A DNA stretch of 64,000 bases. Source: Pelagomonas calceolata (lineage: Eukaryota; Sar; Pelagophyceae; Pelagomonadales; Pelagomonadaceae). The position numbers were made by a program, and so were the translations under genes. Below are positions 52,663 through 61,715 of this stretch, piece by piece. The notes beneath the pieces are model-generated. The model saw nothing but the letters and a program-made list of their open reading frames with translations, was not told the DNA's origin and did not search any database. The first letter of the stretch is position 1; every line of letters begins with the position of its first letter. The stretch spans positions 3,038,001-3,102,000 of the forward strand of contig CAKKNE010000006.1 of NCBI GenBank assembly GCA_918797485.1. The letters are read 5' to 3'.

Positions 52663-53964
52663 TTACACGGCAAGAACCCAGAACTCCATCGTGTGCCGGA
52701 ACGCCGCGAGGCCGCCGGCGTTGCACGGCCCGCGGGCCACGACGTCCAAACCCAACAAATCGAAGAGCGCGTCCCACTCTTTCCTATGTCTGAAGGTCCC
52801 GCGCGGGTCGTGGGCGAAGGCGTTTCTCGCGTCGTCGTCGCTGTCGATGACGTCCTCGAGAACTACCACATATGTCCGGGCGACGCGTCTCGCTTCCTTT
52901 AACAGTGAAATGGTGTCGCCGGCGGCGTGGTGCAAGACGTACGTGAGTAACGCGACGTCGTATTGGTCATCCTCAAGTTCGAGGGTCCTCCCGTCAAAAG
53001 TTCGCACTGGATGCGTTTCAGAGAAGGCGTCGAAGGACCTTGAAAAGAGCGCCGCCGCGGTCGACCCGAGGCCGCGGTTCGTCTCGCCGTCGTCGACGTC
53101 TACCAGATGTATGTCTGGGGCGTCAAGCACCGCAGCAACGATGGCCGTCAGCGTCCCCGTTCCGGCCCCGACGTCCACCAAACTCAATTTCGACGCGCCG
53201 AACCGTGTGGCAAGCTCCCTTATAAAAAACTCGTCGCGCCGCAGCCAAAATTCAGCTACATTCACAAACGTTCCGTTCGAGACTCCTATATAAGTATGTG
53301 GCCGGAGCCGCCAGAGCGGGGCTAGCGTCCGAGGCGCCGGGAGGAGGCTCTCCAACGAACCGAGCTGCCACGACACGTGCGTGGCGATCAATGCTTCTTC
53401 TGCTTCTTTCTCGACGGCGTCCGTTTCAACCGCGTCGAGTGCATAGGATCGCGCGAACGTTTGCACGGCGTCCTTAAGTGATGCGCTAGTGGTAGACTCG
53501 TCAAAAACAACAGCGAGCGCCGGCTGCGGCACGTGCACCACGACGTCCACATCAACAACGGTGGAGATCGGCGCCACCAGACCTACTAATTTAGAAGCGA
53601 GGCGCCGTCTCAATGCTTCGCTCAGGCCCACGTAGCAGACCGCGCCTTTGTCAAGTTTGCGGCAGCGGCTCGTCGCGGTGTTTTGCGAAGCGGCGCAGCG
53701 GTCTCTTGCAGATATCGCGGCCGCTCTTAGACGATCGCGCACGCAGGCCAGGTCGTCGCAGCCCGCGCCTTGCGCGAGCGAGCCGCCGGCGCGGTCCGCG
53801 AGGTCGTCCGCTACGGCGGTTGCGTTCGCAGTCGCGTCAAATAAGGAAGTGACATCCGTGCTGTCTATTCTTAACTCGAGGGCGCACGGCGCGCTCGCTG
53901 TCGCGACGGCGCAGGCGAGAGCTCCTAGAAGCCGCATCACGGGGGCAGCCTGTGCAGCACGCAT
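52663..53964 (-). CDS. Secretory SAM-dependent methyltransferase
   Basis: The first ATG (53964) gives 433 residues; a second ATG at 53937 starts MRLLGALACAVATASAPCAL, a clear signal peptide. The C-terminal half is a class I methyltransferase: KLSLVDVGAGTGTLTAIVAA (SAM loop), IHLVDVDDGETN, DDQYDVALLTYVLHHAAGDT, LLKEARRVARTYVVVLEDVI. The N-terminal half, with conserved-looking Cys (CDDLACVRDRL, RCAASQNTATSRCRKLDKGA), is unassigned. The layout resembles methyltransf_11 enzymes with a lumenal accessory domain. Substrate unknown. Confidence 0.75.
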   Translation of the reverse strand: MRAAQAAPVMRLLGALACAVATASAPCALELRIDSTDVTSLFDATANATAVADDLADRAGGSLAQGAGCDDLACVRDRLRAAAISARDRCAASQNTATSRCRKLDKGAVCYVGLSEALRRRLASKLVGLVAPISTVVDVDVVVHVPQPALAVVFDESTTSASLKDAVQTFARSYALDAVETDAVEKEAEEALIATHVSWQLGSLESLLPAPRTLAPLWRLRPHTYIGVSNGTFVNVAEFWLRRDEFFIRELATRFGASKLSLVDVGAGTGTLTAIVAAVLDAPDIHLVDVDDGETNRGLGSTAAALFSRSFDAFSETHPVRTFDGRTLELEDDQYDVALLTYVLHHAAGDTISLLKEARRVARTYVVVLEDVIDSDDDARNAFAHDPRGTFRHRKEWDALFDLLGLDVVARGPCNAGGLAAFRHTMEFWVLAV

Positions 53965-54302
53965 CTCTTCACCACGGCGTCGCAGGCATGTGATGGGACG
54001 CCTTCGGCGCCTTGGGCAGCCTTTCCGGCGCGTGGGCGAGCTGTGCGCTGCCAAAGCTGATTCTCTACGATTGCTAGTGTCTTACAAGACGCTAGGGTGA
54101 AATTGTTGCCGGCAAAAGTCCGCAAAACGGCGCCAGATCGCAGCCAAACACAGCACCGGAAGCTCGGTTTAAGCTCGTGCACACGCTGCGCCCCAGCCCG
54201 CGCATCAATTTGTGCCTGAAACGCCAGCGTCTACTCTGAAACTCCTGCGCATTGTCAGGGCCACCGATCTAGACTCCTGCGTCAGCGCCACCGATCAAAA
54301 GA
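53965..54302. promoter_or_regulatory. Divergent promoter region
   Basis: 338 bp between starts at 53964 and 54303, with a full palindrome copy at 54073-54096 followed by TGCCGGCAAAAGTCCGCAAA, similar to the A-rich stretch after copies 5 and 6. Confidence 0.5.
54073..54096 (+). promoter_or_regulatory. Recurrent promoter palindrome, copy 12
   Basis: GCTAGTGTCTTACAAG then ACGCTAGG, 109 bp from the start at 53964 and 207 bp from the start at 54303. Confidence 0.65.
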
Positions 54303-54962
54303 ATGGCGTACCCCGGCCACTCCGCCGACGACCTGCAGGAGGACGAGGACGAAGCGAAAGCGTGGATCGAGGCCGTCACTCAATTACAAAAGCCGGACGA
54401 CGAGACCTTCGAGGCCTGGCTGCGGAGCGGCGTCGTCCTTTGTACCCTGTTAAACGCCTTGAAGCCCGGCTCCATTAAAAAAATCTCCACATCACAAATG
54501 CCGTTCAAGCAGATGGAGCAGATTAGTTTATTTTTGAGAGGTATAAGGACATTGGGCGTGCAGGAGTTCGAGGTCTTCGACACGAATGATTTGTATCGAG
54601 GCAAGGACATGAGAAAAGTAGTGCAATGTATTCATAGTATAGGCACCGCTGTAAAAAAGTCGGGTTGGTCTGGGCCGCAGCTCGGCGTCAAAATAGCCTC
54701 GCCGAACAAACGGGACTTCTCGGAGCAGCAGCTGCTCGAGGCTCGTTCAGCGACCTCCAAGTTAACTGTCGGGTCCGCTGGGTTTACGGAGCGGTCAGAA
54801 GTCCTCAAGGAAGGTATTACGTTCGGCAACGACCAGTCCGGCTCCGGGGCCGCCCTAAATTCGCGGCAGACGATGGGCTCGGCCGCGTCCACCGAACGGT
54901 TGGAGGTCATCGACCGGGGCATCACGATGGGGTCAAATGCCGCGACGCGGGACCTCGAGTAA
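54303..54962 (+). CDS. Calponin-homology protein (transgelin/calponin-like)
   Basis: 219 residues. One CH domain covers residues about 15-120: AKAWIEAVTQLQKPDDETFE then WLRSGVVLCTLLNALKPGSI, MEQISLFLRGIRTLGVQEFE, FDTNDLYRGKDMRKVVQCIH. Two calponin-like repeats follow (GSAGFTERSEVLKEGITFGN and GSAASTERLEVIDRGITMGS), each ending in a G-I-T-x-G motif. One CH domain plus calponin repeats is the transgelin/calponin layout, which binds and bundles F-actin. Cytosolic; single exon. Its stop is 15 bp from the convergent thioesterase stop. Confidence 0.88.
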   Translation: MAYPGHSADDLQEDEDEAKAWIEAVTQLQKPDDETFEAWLRSGVVLCTLLNALKPGSIKKISTSQMPFKQMEQISLFLRGIRTLGVQEFEVFDTNDLYRGKDMRKVVQCIHSIGTAVKKSGWSGPQLGVKIASPNKRDFSEQQLLEARSATSKLTVGSAGFTERSEVLKEGITFGNDQSGSGAALNSRQTMGSAASTERLEVIDRGITMGSNAATRDLE

Positions 54963-54977
54963 CAAGTGTTAATGTTA

Positions 54978-56305
54978 TTAGTCACAGTTTGTCATGCGCT
55001 CGATGGCGTCGAGCTGCATCGCCGCCTCCGTGCGGACGACGGGGAGCACGTCCTTGAGCGGCCGCGGCGCCTTGCTCGCATCGAAAACAAACGAGAAGTT
55101 GTTCGTCAGCGTGCTCTCGCGGAGGCCCGGCTTCCACACGGCAGCTGTCACGTCGACGCAGACGCGGCCCTGGTCGCAGACGTGGACGACGTGCGACTTG
55201 AGCGCCAGGAGAGCCCCCACTTCAACTGGTCGCACGAAGTCGACTTGCGCGATGGACCGCGTCGTCGGCGCGCACCTGCGTGACACGCCATCGACGCGGA
55301 CCGTCTCGCGAAAATGACGCCGGTGCGGCACCCCGAGAACGCGTACGCCGTCGCGAACGCTAATTCTAGAGCGTAGCGCATCAGCGCGCCGCCGAAGACT
55401 CGTCCGGCGGTGTTCCGCACTTGCGGCTGGGTGGTTATCGCGTTCTTCAGGGACGTCTCGTGCATCAATACAAAGCCCTCGTCGGCCTGGCCCGGAAAAT
55501 CTCTGGCGATGCGCCCGGGCTTCAGGAGCGCCTCGATCTGCGCGTCGCGCGCCGCGGCGCTCTCCGCTTTCTTGGAAGGATCTTTCGCGGCCTGGCGCTG
55601 CTCTTTTCGCGCGGCCTGGATTTTGGCTGCATCTGCGAATAACCGTTTCTCGGTCTCAGTCTCCGGGGTTAGCGGAGGAACTGTGTGACCTCCAGACCCG
55701 TCCCGCTTCCGGGCCACGAACGTGAAGACGGCGGACAGCGCCACGGCGTCGCTATCTTTGTGGCGAAGCTCGGCCACGATCTCGAGCGAGGACCGCCCCG
55801 CCCAAACCAAACTACCAACCAAATTGTAGTCTTCATCCAACGCGAGCGTGTCGTCCCTGACCTCGAGGCGCTCCATCGACGCCGTGACGAGGATGGGCGG
55901 CGCCGTGTCCGGATTGCCGTCGTCCACATGTAAATACGCCACGCTGCCGGCGAGAGCGTCCATGTCCTCCAAGAGCCGCCCGACTCGTAATGTCCCGAAG
56001 GCCGATTCGTACCTGTTTCTCAGCTCCTTGTCTTGCGTGAGATCATACGCGACGACAACCCTCGAGTCCGCGGGCAGGCGGCTGCCGTCCGGTCTCAGCG
56101 GCGGCGCCTGCGACTCGCGCAGCTTCCAGAGGTGCTGCGTGACGCTCGTGCGGTGCGCGGCGGCTGCCGTTCGCGCGTCGTCGGCTGCTGTAGTGCTCAA
56201 ACAGCGGCAAAGAGCACTCGTGCCGCGCGAACAGCGGCTCAGAGCCGTCCTGGCCAGCAGTCTATGCAGCGGTGCGGCGCGCCTCAGACAGTTGGAAGCG
56301 ATCAT
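54978..56305 (-). CDS. Mitochondrial acyl-CoA thioesterase, ACOT9/10-like, one intron
   Basis: Exons (minus) 56305-55332 and 55275-54978, 423 residues. The N terminus MIASNCLRRAAPLHRLLART is a mitochondrial presequence. Two hotdog domains follow: first YDLTQDKELRNRYESAFGTL, VGRLLEDMDALAGSVAYLHV, VGSLVWAGRSSLEIV; second HETSLKNAITTQPQVRNTAG, VFGGALMRYALELAFATAYA, IAQVDFVRPVEVGALLALKS. The 56-nt intron (55276-55331) is placed so that FSGCAPTTRSIAQVDFVRPV keeps the family spacing (20 residues between FxG and PVEVG as in ACOT9). It hydrolyses long- and short-chain acyl-CoAs in the matrix. Confidence 0.88.
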
Positions 56306-56642
56306 GATCGCTGCGGTTTATGAACAACTGGTCGTGATGCTTGCGTAAACGAAACAAAATAGCGGTCGAACAGGGCTGTTTTGCAGAATTTTGCTTTGCT
56401 TCTTGTAGAATGCTAGTGTCTTACACGCCGCTAGCTAATTCCGCGGCTCGCGCGCGCCAGCCGACTTTGCCACGCTACGCCCTAAGTTTAAAAAGTAGGG
56501 ACTGTGCCGGTCTATATCTTTGCGCGCTGCAACGTAATTGGACTGGGGACGGCGCTGGGCGGCACACAAAAACACCTTGTGGAGAGCGCAACATCGCAGC
56601 GCGCCCGGGCCGCCGCGACGGACTGCAGACACCACAGATAAA
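56306..56642. promoter_or_regulatory. Divergent promoter region
   Basis: 337 bp between starts at 56305 and 56643 with one palindrome copy (56412-56435). Nothing else seen. Confidence 0.5.
56412..56435 (+). promoter_or_regulatory. Recurrent promoter palindrome, copy 13
   Basis: GCTAGTGTCTTACACG then CCGCTAGC, the best-matching copy. 107 bp from the start at 56305 and 208 bp from the start at 56643. Confidence 0.7.
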
Positions 56643-58085
56643 ATGGACAGCTCCTCAGACGACGACGACGCCTCGGCCTGCAAACTCCCCGAAAAAGAAA
56701 AAGCGACACTGGCACGCTGGGCGCCCGCGGCCCAGCGGCGCATGCTCGAGCGCCTGGCCGACCGCCCGCCCGTTAGACTTGGCCGCGCAAAACCGCCGCA
56801 GAAGCACGACGTGCCGAATTTGTTTGGCTCGAAGAAGCAAGAGACGGAAATTTTTGAAAGATTAAAGGCCGCGGCGGTGCAAGGCGCGTCGACGTCCCTC
56901 ATACTCTGCGGCCACGCGGGCTGTGGCAAGAGAGCTCATCTCGCCCGAGCGATCGACCGGTTGGATGGAGAAAAGGGAGTACCTCGCTTCGACGTCGCGG
57001 AACTGCACGGTCTCGTGCACGCGGACGCGGCGACGGGTTTGAGAGACCTCGCGCGGCAACTCGACGCCGGTCGTCGGAGGAACGCCACGTCGCGGTACGT
57101 CGACGACCTGGGTATCTTAGTTGAGGAATTGAGAAGACGGCGAGCCGAGCGAAGGGCACCGTTGCTAGTCATTCTCCACGAGCTCGACGCCTTCGCCCTG
57201 CAACCAAGACAAACACTACTCTACGTCCTGTTGGATGCCATGCAGAGTAGACTAGGCTGCGTCATCGTCTGCGGCATCACGCGGGACCACGCCGTGCTCG
57301 AGCTCTTCGAAAAACGGGTCAAGAGTAGATTGCAGAACCATCACGTGGCGTTCAACCGCCCTACAAAAGTTGACATAATACAATTCTTCCAGGATCGGTT
57401 TCGCTTGTGTGGCGAGGATTTGGGTGGCGCTTCCGAGCGACTCATGCAGGAGACGTCTTCCAGGAAACGTCCTCGCGACGAAGAGGACACGCGTGAAATA
57501 TATATCAAAGCACATTCAAAGGCTTTCGAAGCGTGCATCACGGATCCGAGGGTGGCGAAGATGCTCGACGACTCCGTGAGTTGTGGCCGATCGATGCGGT
57601 GGTTTTGTCGCGTCGCGCAGCGGTGCGCGTGCGAGATTAATGAAGACGATCCCCTACTCAGGCCGGCGCATCTGCTCGAAGCGTTTAGAGCTCAGGAGCC
57701 GAATTCGTGTCGGGCCTGGCGCGAGGCGTTGCGGTCGCTGCCGCCGGCGGAGAAGGCTTTGGTGATAGCGTACCTCAAGTTAGAAAGAATAGGCAAACAA
57801 TATTGTCTGGAGAACGCCGCGCACGCCCTCGCGCGCCTGGGCCAGGCGTCCTCCCAAGAGGCCTTCGACGAGGATCGGCTGTTGGAGGCGCAGACGTTAC
57901 TATTAGACAAGTCCATGGTCCTGCTGAGCGCGGAGGCGCGGAACCGGCGCGACGCGCACGTCTTGCGGTTCGCGCCGTGCCGCCTGGCGCCGGCGTTGGA
58001 TGTGGACGACCTGTGGCTGGCGTTAAGAGGCGACGACCTCGGCTGTACCACTACCCTTAGACAGTGGGCGCTGAACCACGTTTGA
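56643..58085 (+). CDS. ORC4: Origin recognition complex subunit 4
   Basis: 480 residues from the ATG at 56643. The AAA+ core shows Walker A as LCGHAGCGKRAHLARAID (usual GxxGxGKT, here GKR), Walker B as LLVILHELDAFALQPRQTLL (ORC4 has ...ILDEFDLF...KNQTLLY, so Asp is His here), YVLLDAMQSRLGCVIVCGIT, and the arginine region ELFEKRVKSRLQNHHVAF, which is the ORC4 signature. The winged-helix end follows. ORC4 with ORC1-3 and 5 marks replication origins. An acidic Ser/Asp N terminus is present. Loss of the Walker B Asp suggests this subunit does not hydrolyse ATP by itself. Confidence 0.88.
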   Translation: MDSSSDDDDASACKLPEKEKATLARWAPAAQRRMLERLADRPPVRLGRAKPPQKHDVPNLFGSKKQETEIFERLKAAAVQGASTSLILCGHAGCGKRAHLARAIDRLDGEKGVPRFDVAELHGLVHADAATGLRDLARQLDAGRRRNATSRYVDDLGILVEELRRRRAERRAPLLVILHELDAFALQPRQTLLYVLLDAMQSRLGCVIVCGITRDHAVLELFEKRVKSRLQNHHVAFNRPTKVDIIQFFQDRFRLCGEDLGGASERLMQETSSRKRPRDEEDTREIYIKAHSKAFEACITDPRVAKMLDDSVSCGRSMRWFCRVAQRCACEINEDDPLLRPAHLLEAFRAQEPNSCRAWREALRSLPPAEKALVIAYLKLERIGKQYCLENAAHALARLGQASSQEAFDEDRLLEAQTLLLDKSMVLLSAEARNRRDAHVLRFAPCRLAPALDVDDLWLALRGDDLGCTTTLRQWALNHV

Positions 58086-58175
58086 GTAGTCTGCCTAACA
58101 ACTTGTGACGTATAAGATCGCGGCGATAGCGTAAGACACAGAATAGTTACTCTCGCGACGACCGACACAGACGCC

Positions 58176-58679
58176 TCATTTGCCACCAAAACCAAGCGGG
58201 TTCGTGAGGTCCTTGGCGAAGCGCTGGAGCGGGTTCGTCGACCGCAGGGCCTCGGCCCGGTCCGCCGGCGTCACGGGGTCGTCCGGGAAAATCGCGCGGT
58301 TGTAGCCATAATCTAAATCGCCCTTGACGCCGGCCTGGCGCGCAACTTGTAATAGCGATTCCTCGTTGCCGAAGATGGACTGGCTGACCGACTCCGTCCT
58401 AGGTACTGTAACACATCCAATAGGAGTCCATTGTTCCGTTCCGGTAGGCGTGACGTAGACGCGGTACTCGGGCACGCCGCTCGCCTTCGCGGCGTCGTAG
58501 GCGCTCGCCGCGCGCTCCTTCTCGACCTTAGCGGCGGTTTTGGGTTTGCTTTTACTGAACTTGTCGTCGCCGAAGCCCTTACGTTTCGCGGCGAGGGCGC
58601 TGATGCGGTGCGTCGCGGCTGGTGCGACCCATGCGTGCGACGCCGCGAGCAGGCATGCGGCGAGGAGGGATCTCGACAT
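58176..58679 (-). CDS. Plastid protein, HHL1/DUF6523-like
   Basis: 167 residues starting MSRSLLAACLLAASHAWVAP, a signal peptide with a plastid-type continuation. The core KGFGDDKFSKSKPKT, PEYRVYVTPTGTEQWTPIGC, VTVPRTESVSQSIFGNEESL is reminiscent of the cyanobacterial/plastid family around HHL1, a thylakoid-associated protein linked to photosystem II repair. There is no transmembrane helix here. The C terminus reads NPLQRFAKDLTNPLGFGGK. The family call is from remembered pattern only. Confidence 0.5.
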   Translation of the reverse strand: MSRSLLAACLLAASHAWVAPAATHRISALAAKRKGFGDDKFSKSKPKTAAKVEKERAASAYDAAKASGVPEYRVYVTPTGTEQWTPIGCVTVPRTESVSQSIFGNEESLLQVARQAGVKGDLDYGYNRAIFPDDPVTPADRAEALRSTNPLQRFAKDLTNPLGFGGK

Positions 58680-58981
58680 GTTGGCAGTTCTTCCGTCACC
58701 GGAGTGCAGAGATGATGGCTGTCACACGCAGAGAGATGTGTGAGAGCTGAGGGCGGTTAGGCGCAACGCACTGCAGCAACGCCTCGAATATCTGGTCGTG
58801 AGCTGTCTGAAAGCTACTGGATGCAACCACGAAGGCTTTGGACTGCCTGTATATGGAATGCCGCGGTGGTCAAGCGCGACTTGCGTGTTTTCTAGAGTGT
58901 TTGATACACTATTATTATGGGGCAACTTGGGGCAGCCTCGCAGCACGCTAACAGTGCAAGCCGCCGCCGCATGGGTGGGGC
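58680..58981. promoter_or_regulatory. Divergent promoter region
   Basis: 302 bp between starts at 58679 and 58982. CTAGAGTGTTTGATACACTA at 58890 is an imperfect palindrome but only loosely related to the recurrent motif. Confidence 0.4.
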
Positions 58982-61213
58982 ATGAGGACCGCACTCCTGC
59001 GATGCGTCGCGCTGCGCGCCGCCGCCGCGGCCACGGCGCCGCTCCTTTATGCACCCATCGACCGCGAGGTCTGCGTGCCCACCGTCACGGACGACGGCAC
59101 AGGCCCGTCCTTCTGCGTCGACTTCGTGAGGGAGGACTTGTTTGACGCAGCGGAACGGTTCTGCGACGATAATAATGTGTGCAGCGGCCACGAGGCGGGC
59201 GCGCTGGCGTACGCGGCGCGACGCGAACTCGAAAGGCAAGGTAATGAAGCCGAGCGGGCCTTGCGTGGACGGTTCCTGGAACTCGTGTCCGAAAAGGAAG
59301 ACCCCTGGACTACTGTGAGTGATCCCATCGCGAAAAGACGGACGAGAATTAGGAGGCACCAGGCGCGCGTTTTGGTGCAAGGGTCCTTCCCGGAGCCAGA
59401 AGAAGGCTGCCCCAACCAACGGGAACGAGCGTTAAGAGCGTGCGCGTTATCCAGGGCCTACACGGTCATCGACGTCCCACCTAACTTGAACGAGACGAGG
59501 GTGTGGCTCCTGAACACCTCTGTGGTCAATGTGGGCCCCAAAGCCTGGGCGTTGATCGGCGAGGTCTTCACGGAGGACGAGCACTACGCCCACGCCATCG
59601 CTTGCTTCTTGAGAAGCTTGGAGCAGGGCCTCGCGATTCGCGATCCCGGACGGGCGGCTTTATTAGATATGAACCTCGGGACGGTATTAGGGTGCTGGGG
59701 CGAACTTGCACTAGCAGCGCGATTGCTGGGCCGGGCCCACGCCCGGGCGTTGAAGCTCGCGGAGGCGAACCAATCCTACGATTATGCGGCACTAGCATTA
59801 GCGGCCAGGGTGAACGCGGCCGTATTGGTGCCGCCCGTCGTGCCCCCTCCACATGAGTTGAATGACCTACGTAATCTGCTACGGAGCGACCTGCGAGCCC
59901 TCGCGTCCCAAGATCTCCGCAAAAGTGCAGCTCGACATATTCAAGGAGACGATTCGAGTTATGATGAAGCCATTGTGAGAAGAGTCGGAAGGACGTTGTT
60001 CAACCTGGCGCACCAGTGCGGTCAGGATGATGCGGAGATCATGTTTTTACTAGCTTCGACGTTAACAAGGGCGGCGCCGTCCCTCGTCGAAGAAGTCCCG
60101 GAGCTGCCAAGGTTACAAAATGAAGTCGTAAAGCTGGGCTTCGCCTCGGCGCATTTGTGCGACCATAGTATTGGCAAGATGCTCGCGGACCCTCTCATTT
60201 TCCTGGCGCGGGATCCGCGGCTCGAGGTCTATGCCTTGCATGTCGCGTTCGGCCCGCCCTCGGACGACGACCACGTCCGCAAGTTCTTGCACGAGTTACT
60301 CGGCGAGCGGTCCTACGCTTTATCGGTGGATGTGAGAGAGGCCCGCAAAGAGGTCATTTCATTCAACCTAGACGTTTTAGTGTTCCCGGATCTGGGGATG
60401 GAGATCCCTTCCTATTTACTCGCCTTTTCGAGGTTGGCCCGAGTCCAGTGCGCGTGGTGGGGCCACCCCGTGTCGACGGGTCTACCGTCGATCGACTATT
60501 GGTTGGGCCTGGACACGGAGCGAGATGATGCTTTCCAGGAGTACTCCGAGCAGCTCGTGAGGTTTAGTCACGTGAACACGGCGCCGTTTCATCCGCAACG
60601 AGGCACGCCGGTCAACCGGACCGATCTGGTATCAAAAGATCCGGGCGGCGCCATCTACCTGGTGCTCGGGAGGCTGTTCAAGGTCCACGCTTTGTTTGAT
60701 GATATGTTGCTGGATTTACTGGAGCGTGATCGAACGGGCGTCGTGCTACTCGTGGGCGAGCCCCAGGAGCCGCTTACCATCAAAACTTATCAAAGAATTC
60801 AGAGGAGAGGTCTAGAGAGAAATCTGAAGACGGACCGCATCCACTTTATTGATTATTGGGCCTACATGGGGGCCCTCGCTACTGCTAGAGTCGTGCTCGA
60901 TACGCACCCCTACGGGGGCTGTCTTACCGCATTAGATGCGCTGTCGAACGGCGTACCTCTGGTCGTGTTACCGGGCCCCGCGGAGCGCGGGAGGCACGCG
61001 GCGTCTATTTATCAACAGATGGGGGTGTCGGACTTCGTGGCCGCCAATCAATCGGACTATGTCAGTATAGCCGCCCGCCTGGGCACGGACGACGCGTATC
61101 ATGAAGCGGCGGTCGCTAGGATCCGGGCGTCGTACCTGGACGCGCACCGCGCCGGGGCCGTCGCGGCCGAATGGGCGGGGGCGTTCCTGCGCATGGCGCG
61201 GGGGGCGGTCTGA
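58982..61213 (+). CDS. OGT-like (GT41) glycosyltransferase in the secretory pathway
   Basis: 743 residues. The start MRTALLRCVALRAAAAATAP is a signal sequence. Residues 180-290 hold TPR-like helix pairs (AHAIACFLRSLEQGLAIRDP, ALAARLLGRAHARALKLAEA). The C-terminal half matches O-GlcNAc transferase/SPINDLY catalytic lobes: FNLDVLVFPDLGMEIPSYLL, VQCAWWGHPVSTGLPSIDYW, IYLVLGRLFKVHALFDDMLL, VVLDTHPYGGCLTALDALSN and GVPLVVLPG. OGT is nucleocytosolic in animals; an N-terminal signal implies a lumenal enzyme, like EOGT in role though not in sequence. Sugar donor unknown. Confidence 0.85.
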   Translation: MRTALLRCVALRAAAAATAPLLYAPIDREVCVPTVTDDGTGPSFCVDFVREDLFDAAERFCDDNNVCSGHEAGALAYAARRELERQGNEAERALRGRFLELVSEKEDPWTTVSDPIAKRRTRIRRHQARVLVQGSFPEPEEGCPNQRERALRACALSRAYTVIDVPPNLNETRVWLLNTSVVNVGPKAWALIGEVFTEDEHYAHAIACFLRSLEQGLAIRDPGRAALLDMNLGTVLGCWGELALAARLLGRAHARALKLAEANQSYDYAALALAARVNAAVLVPPVVPPPHELNDLRNLLRSDLRALASQDLRKSAARHIQGDDSSYDEAIVRRVGRTLFNLAHQCGQDDAEIMFLLASTLTRAAPSLVEEVPELPRLQNEVVKLGFASAHLCDHSIGKMLADPLIFLARDPRLEVYALHVAFGPPSDDDHVRKFLHELLGERSYALSVDVREARKEVISFNLDVLVFPDLGMEIPSYLLAFSRLARVQCAWWGHPVSTGLPSIDYWLGLDTERDDAFQEYSEQLVRFSHVNTAPFHPQRGTPVNRTDLVSKDPGGAIYLVLGRLFKVHALFDDMLLDLLERDRTGVVLLVGEPQEPLTIKTYQRIQRRGLERNLKTDRIHFIDYWAYMGALATARVVLDTHPYGGCLTALDALSNGVPLVVLPGPAERGRHAASIYQQMGVSDFVAANQSDYVSIAARLGTDDAYHEAAVARIRASYLDAHRAGAVAAEWAGAFLRMARGAV

Positions 61214-61309
61214 GGCGGTCTTGTCTCTTAAAATTTAGTGTGTGTCTACTTTTTTGAATCTACTAATTTACATTAGCATCTCGGAAAACTCGTCGCTTCC
61301 GGAGATCGG

Positions 61310-61333
61310 GCTAGCGTCCTGTAAGACACTAGG
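61310..61333 (-). promoter_or_regulatory. Recurrent promoter palindrome, copy 14
   Basis: GCTAGCGTCC then TGTAAGACACTAGG, 102 bp before the small gene at 61435. Confidence 0.65.
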
Positions 61334-61434
61334 CATCCCTAAGGCAAGGACGCCGCCGCGCCCGACTAGCCCAGCCGTGGTTTAGTGACAACTGGGTCGC
61401 GGTCCACGCGACGACGACGACGAGCGTCAACTTG

Positions 61435-61713
61435 ATGGGCCGTAGTACCCACTGGAACCCCCTAACAAAAGCGGAGAGGAAGCGAGTAAAAACTGGACAA
61501 GCGCACGGAGTAGCAGGCATTTTGGGAGGGGGCGCCACACCTGATAGGGACAGGCGGCAGACAAACGAACCGGTCGCCTGGAACGCAACAAAGCGCCGAA
61601 CCGCGCTCGACTCGCGCCGCCCCGCTAAGTCGAACTCCTCCGAGTCGACTCTCCACGCGATCCTCTTCTGCGTGCTCGTGTTGATCGTGGGAGCGTGGGC
61701 CCTCGGGTACTAA
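61435..61713 (+). CDS. Small tail-anchored membrane protein
   Basis: 92 residues: MGRSTHWNPLTKAERKRVKT, a basic hydrophilic body and one C-terminal hydrophobic helix (LHAILFCVLVLIVGAWALGY) ending right at the stop, the plan of a tail-anchored ER protein. It has a promoter palindrome 102 bp upstream. Its stop codon at 61711-61713 is only 2 bp before the ATG of the next gene on the same strand. No family recognised with confidence; RAMP4-like size and topology are suggestive only. Confidence 0.6.
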   Translation: MGRSTHWNPLTKAERKRVKTGQAHGVAGILGGGATPDRDRRQTNEPVAWNATKRRTALDSRRPAKSNSSESTLHAILFCVLVLIVGAWALGY

Positions 61714-61715
61714 AG

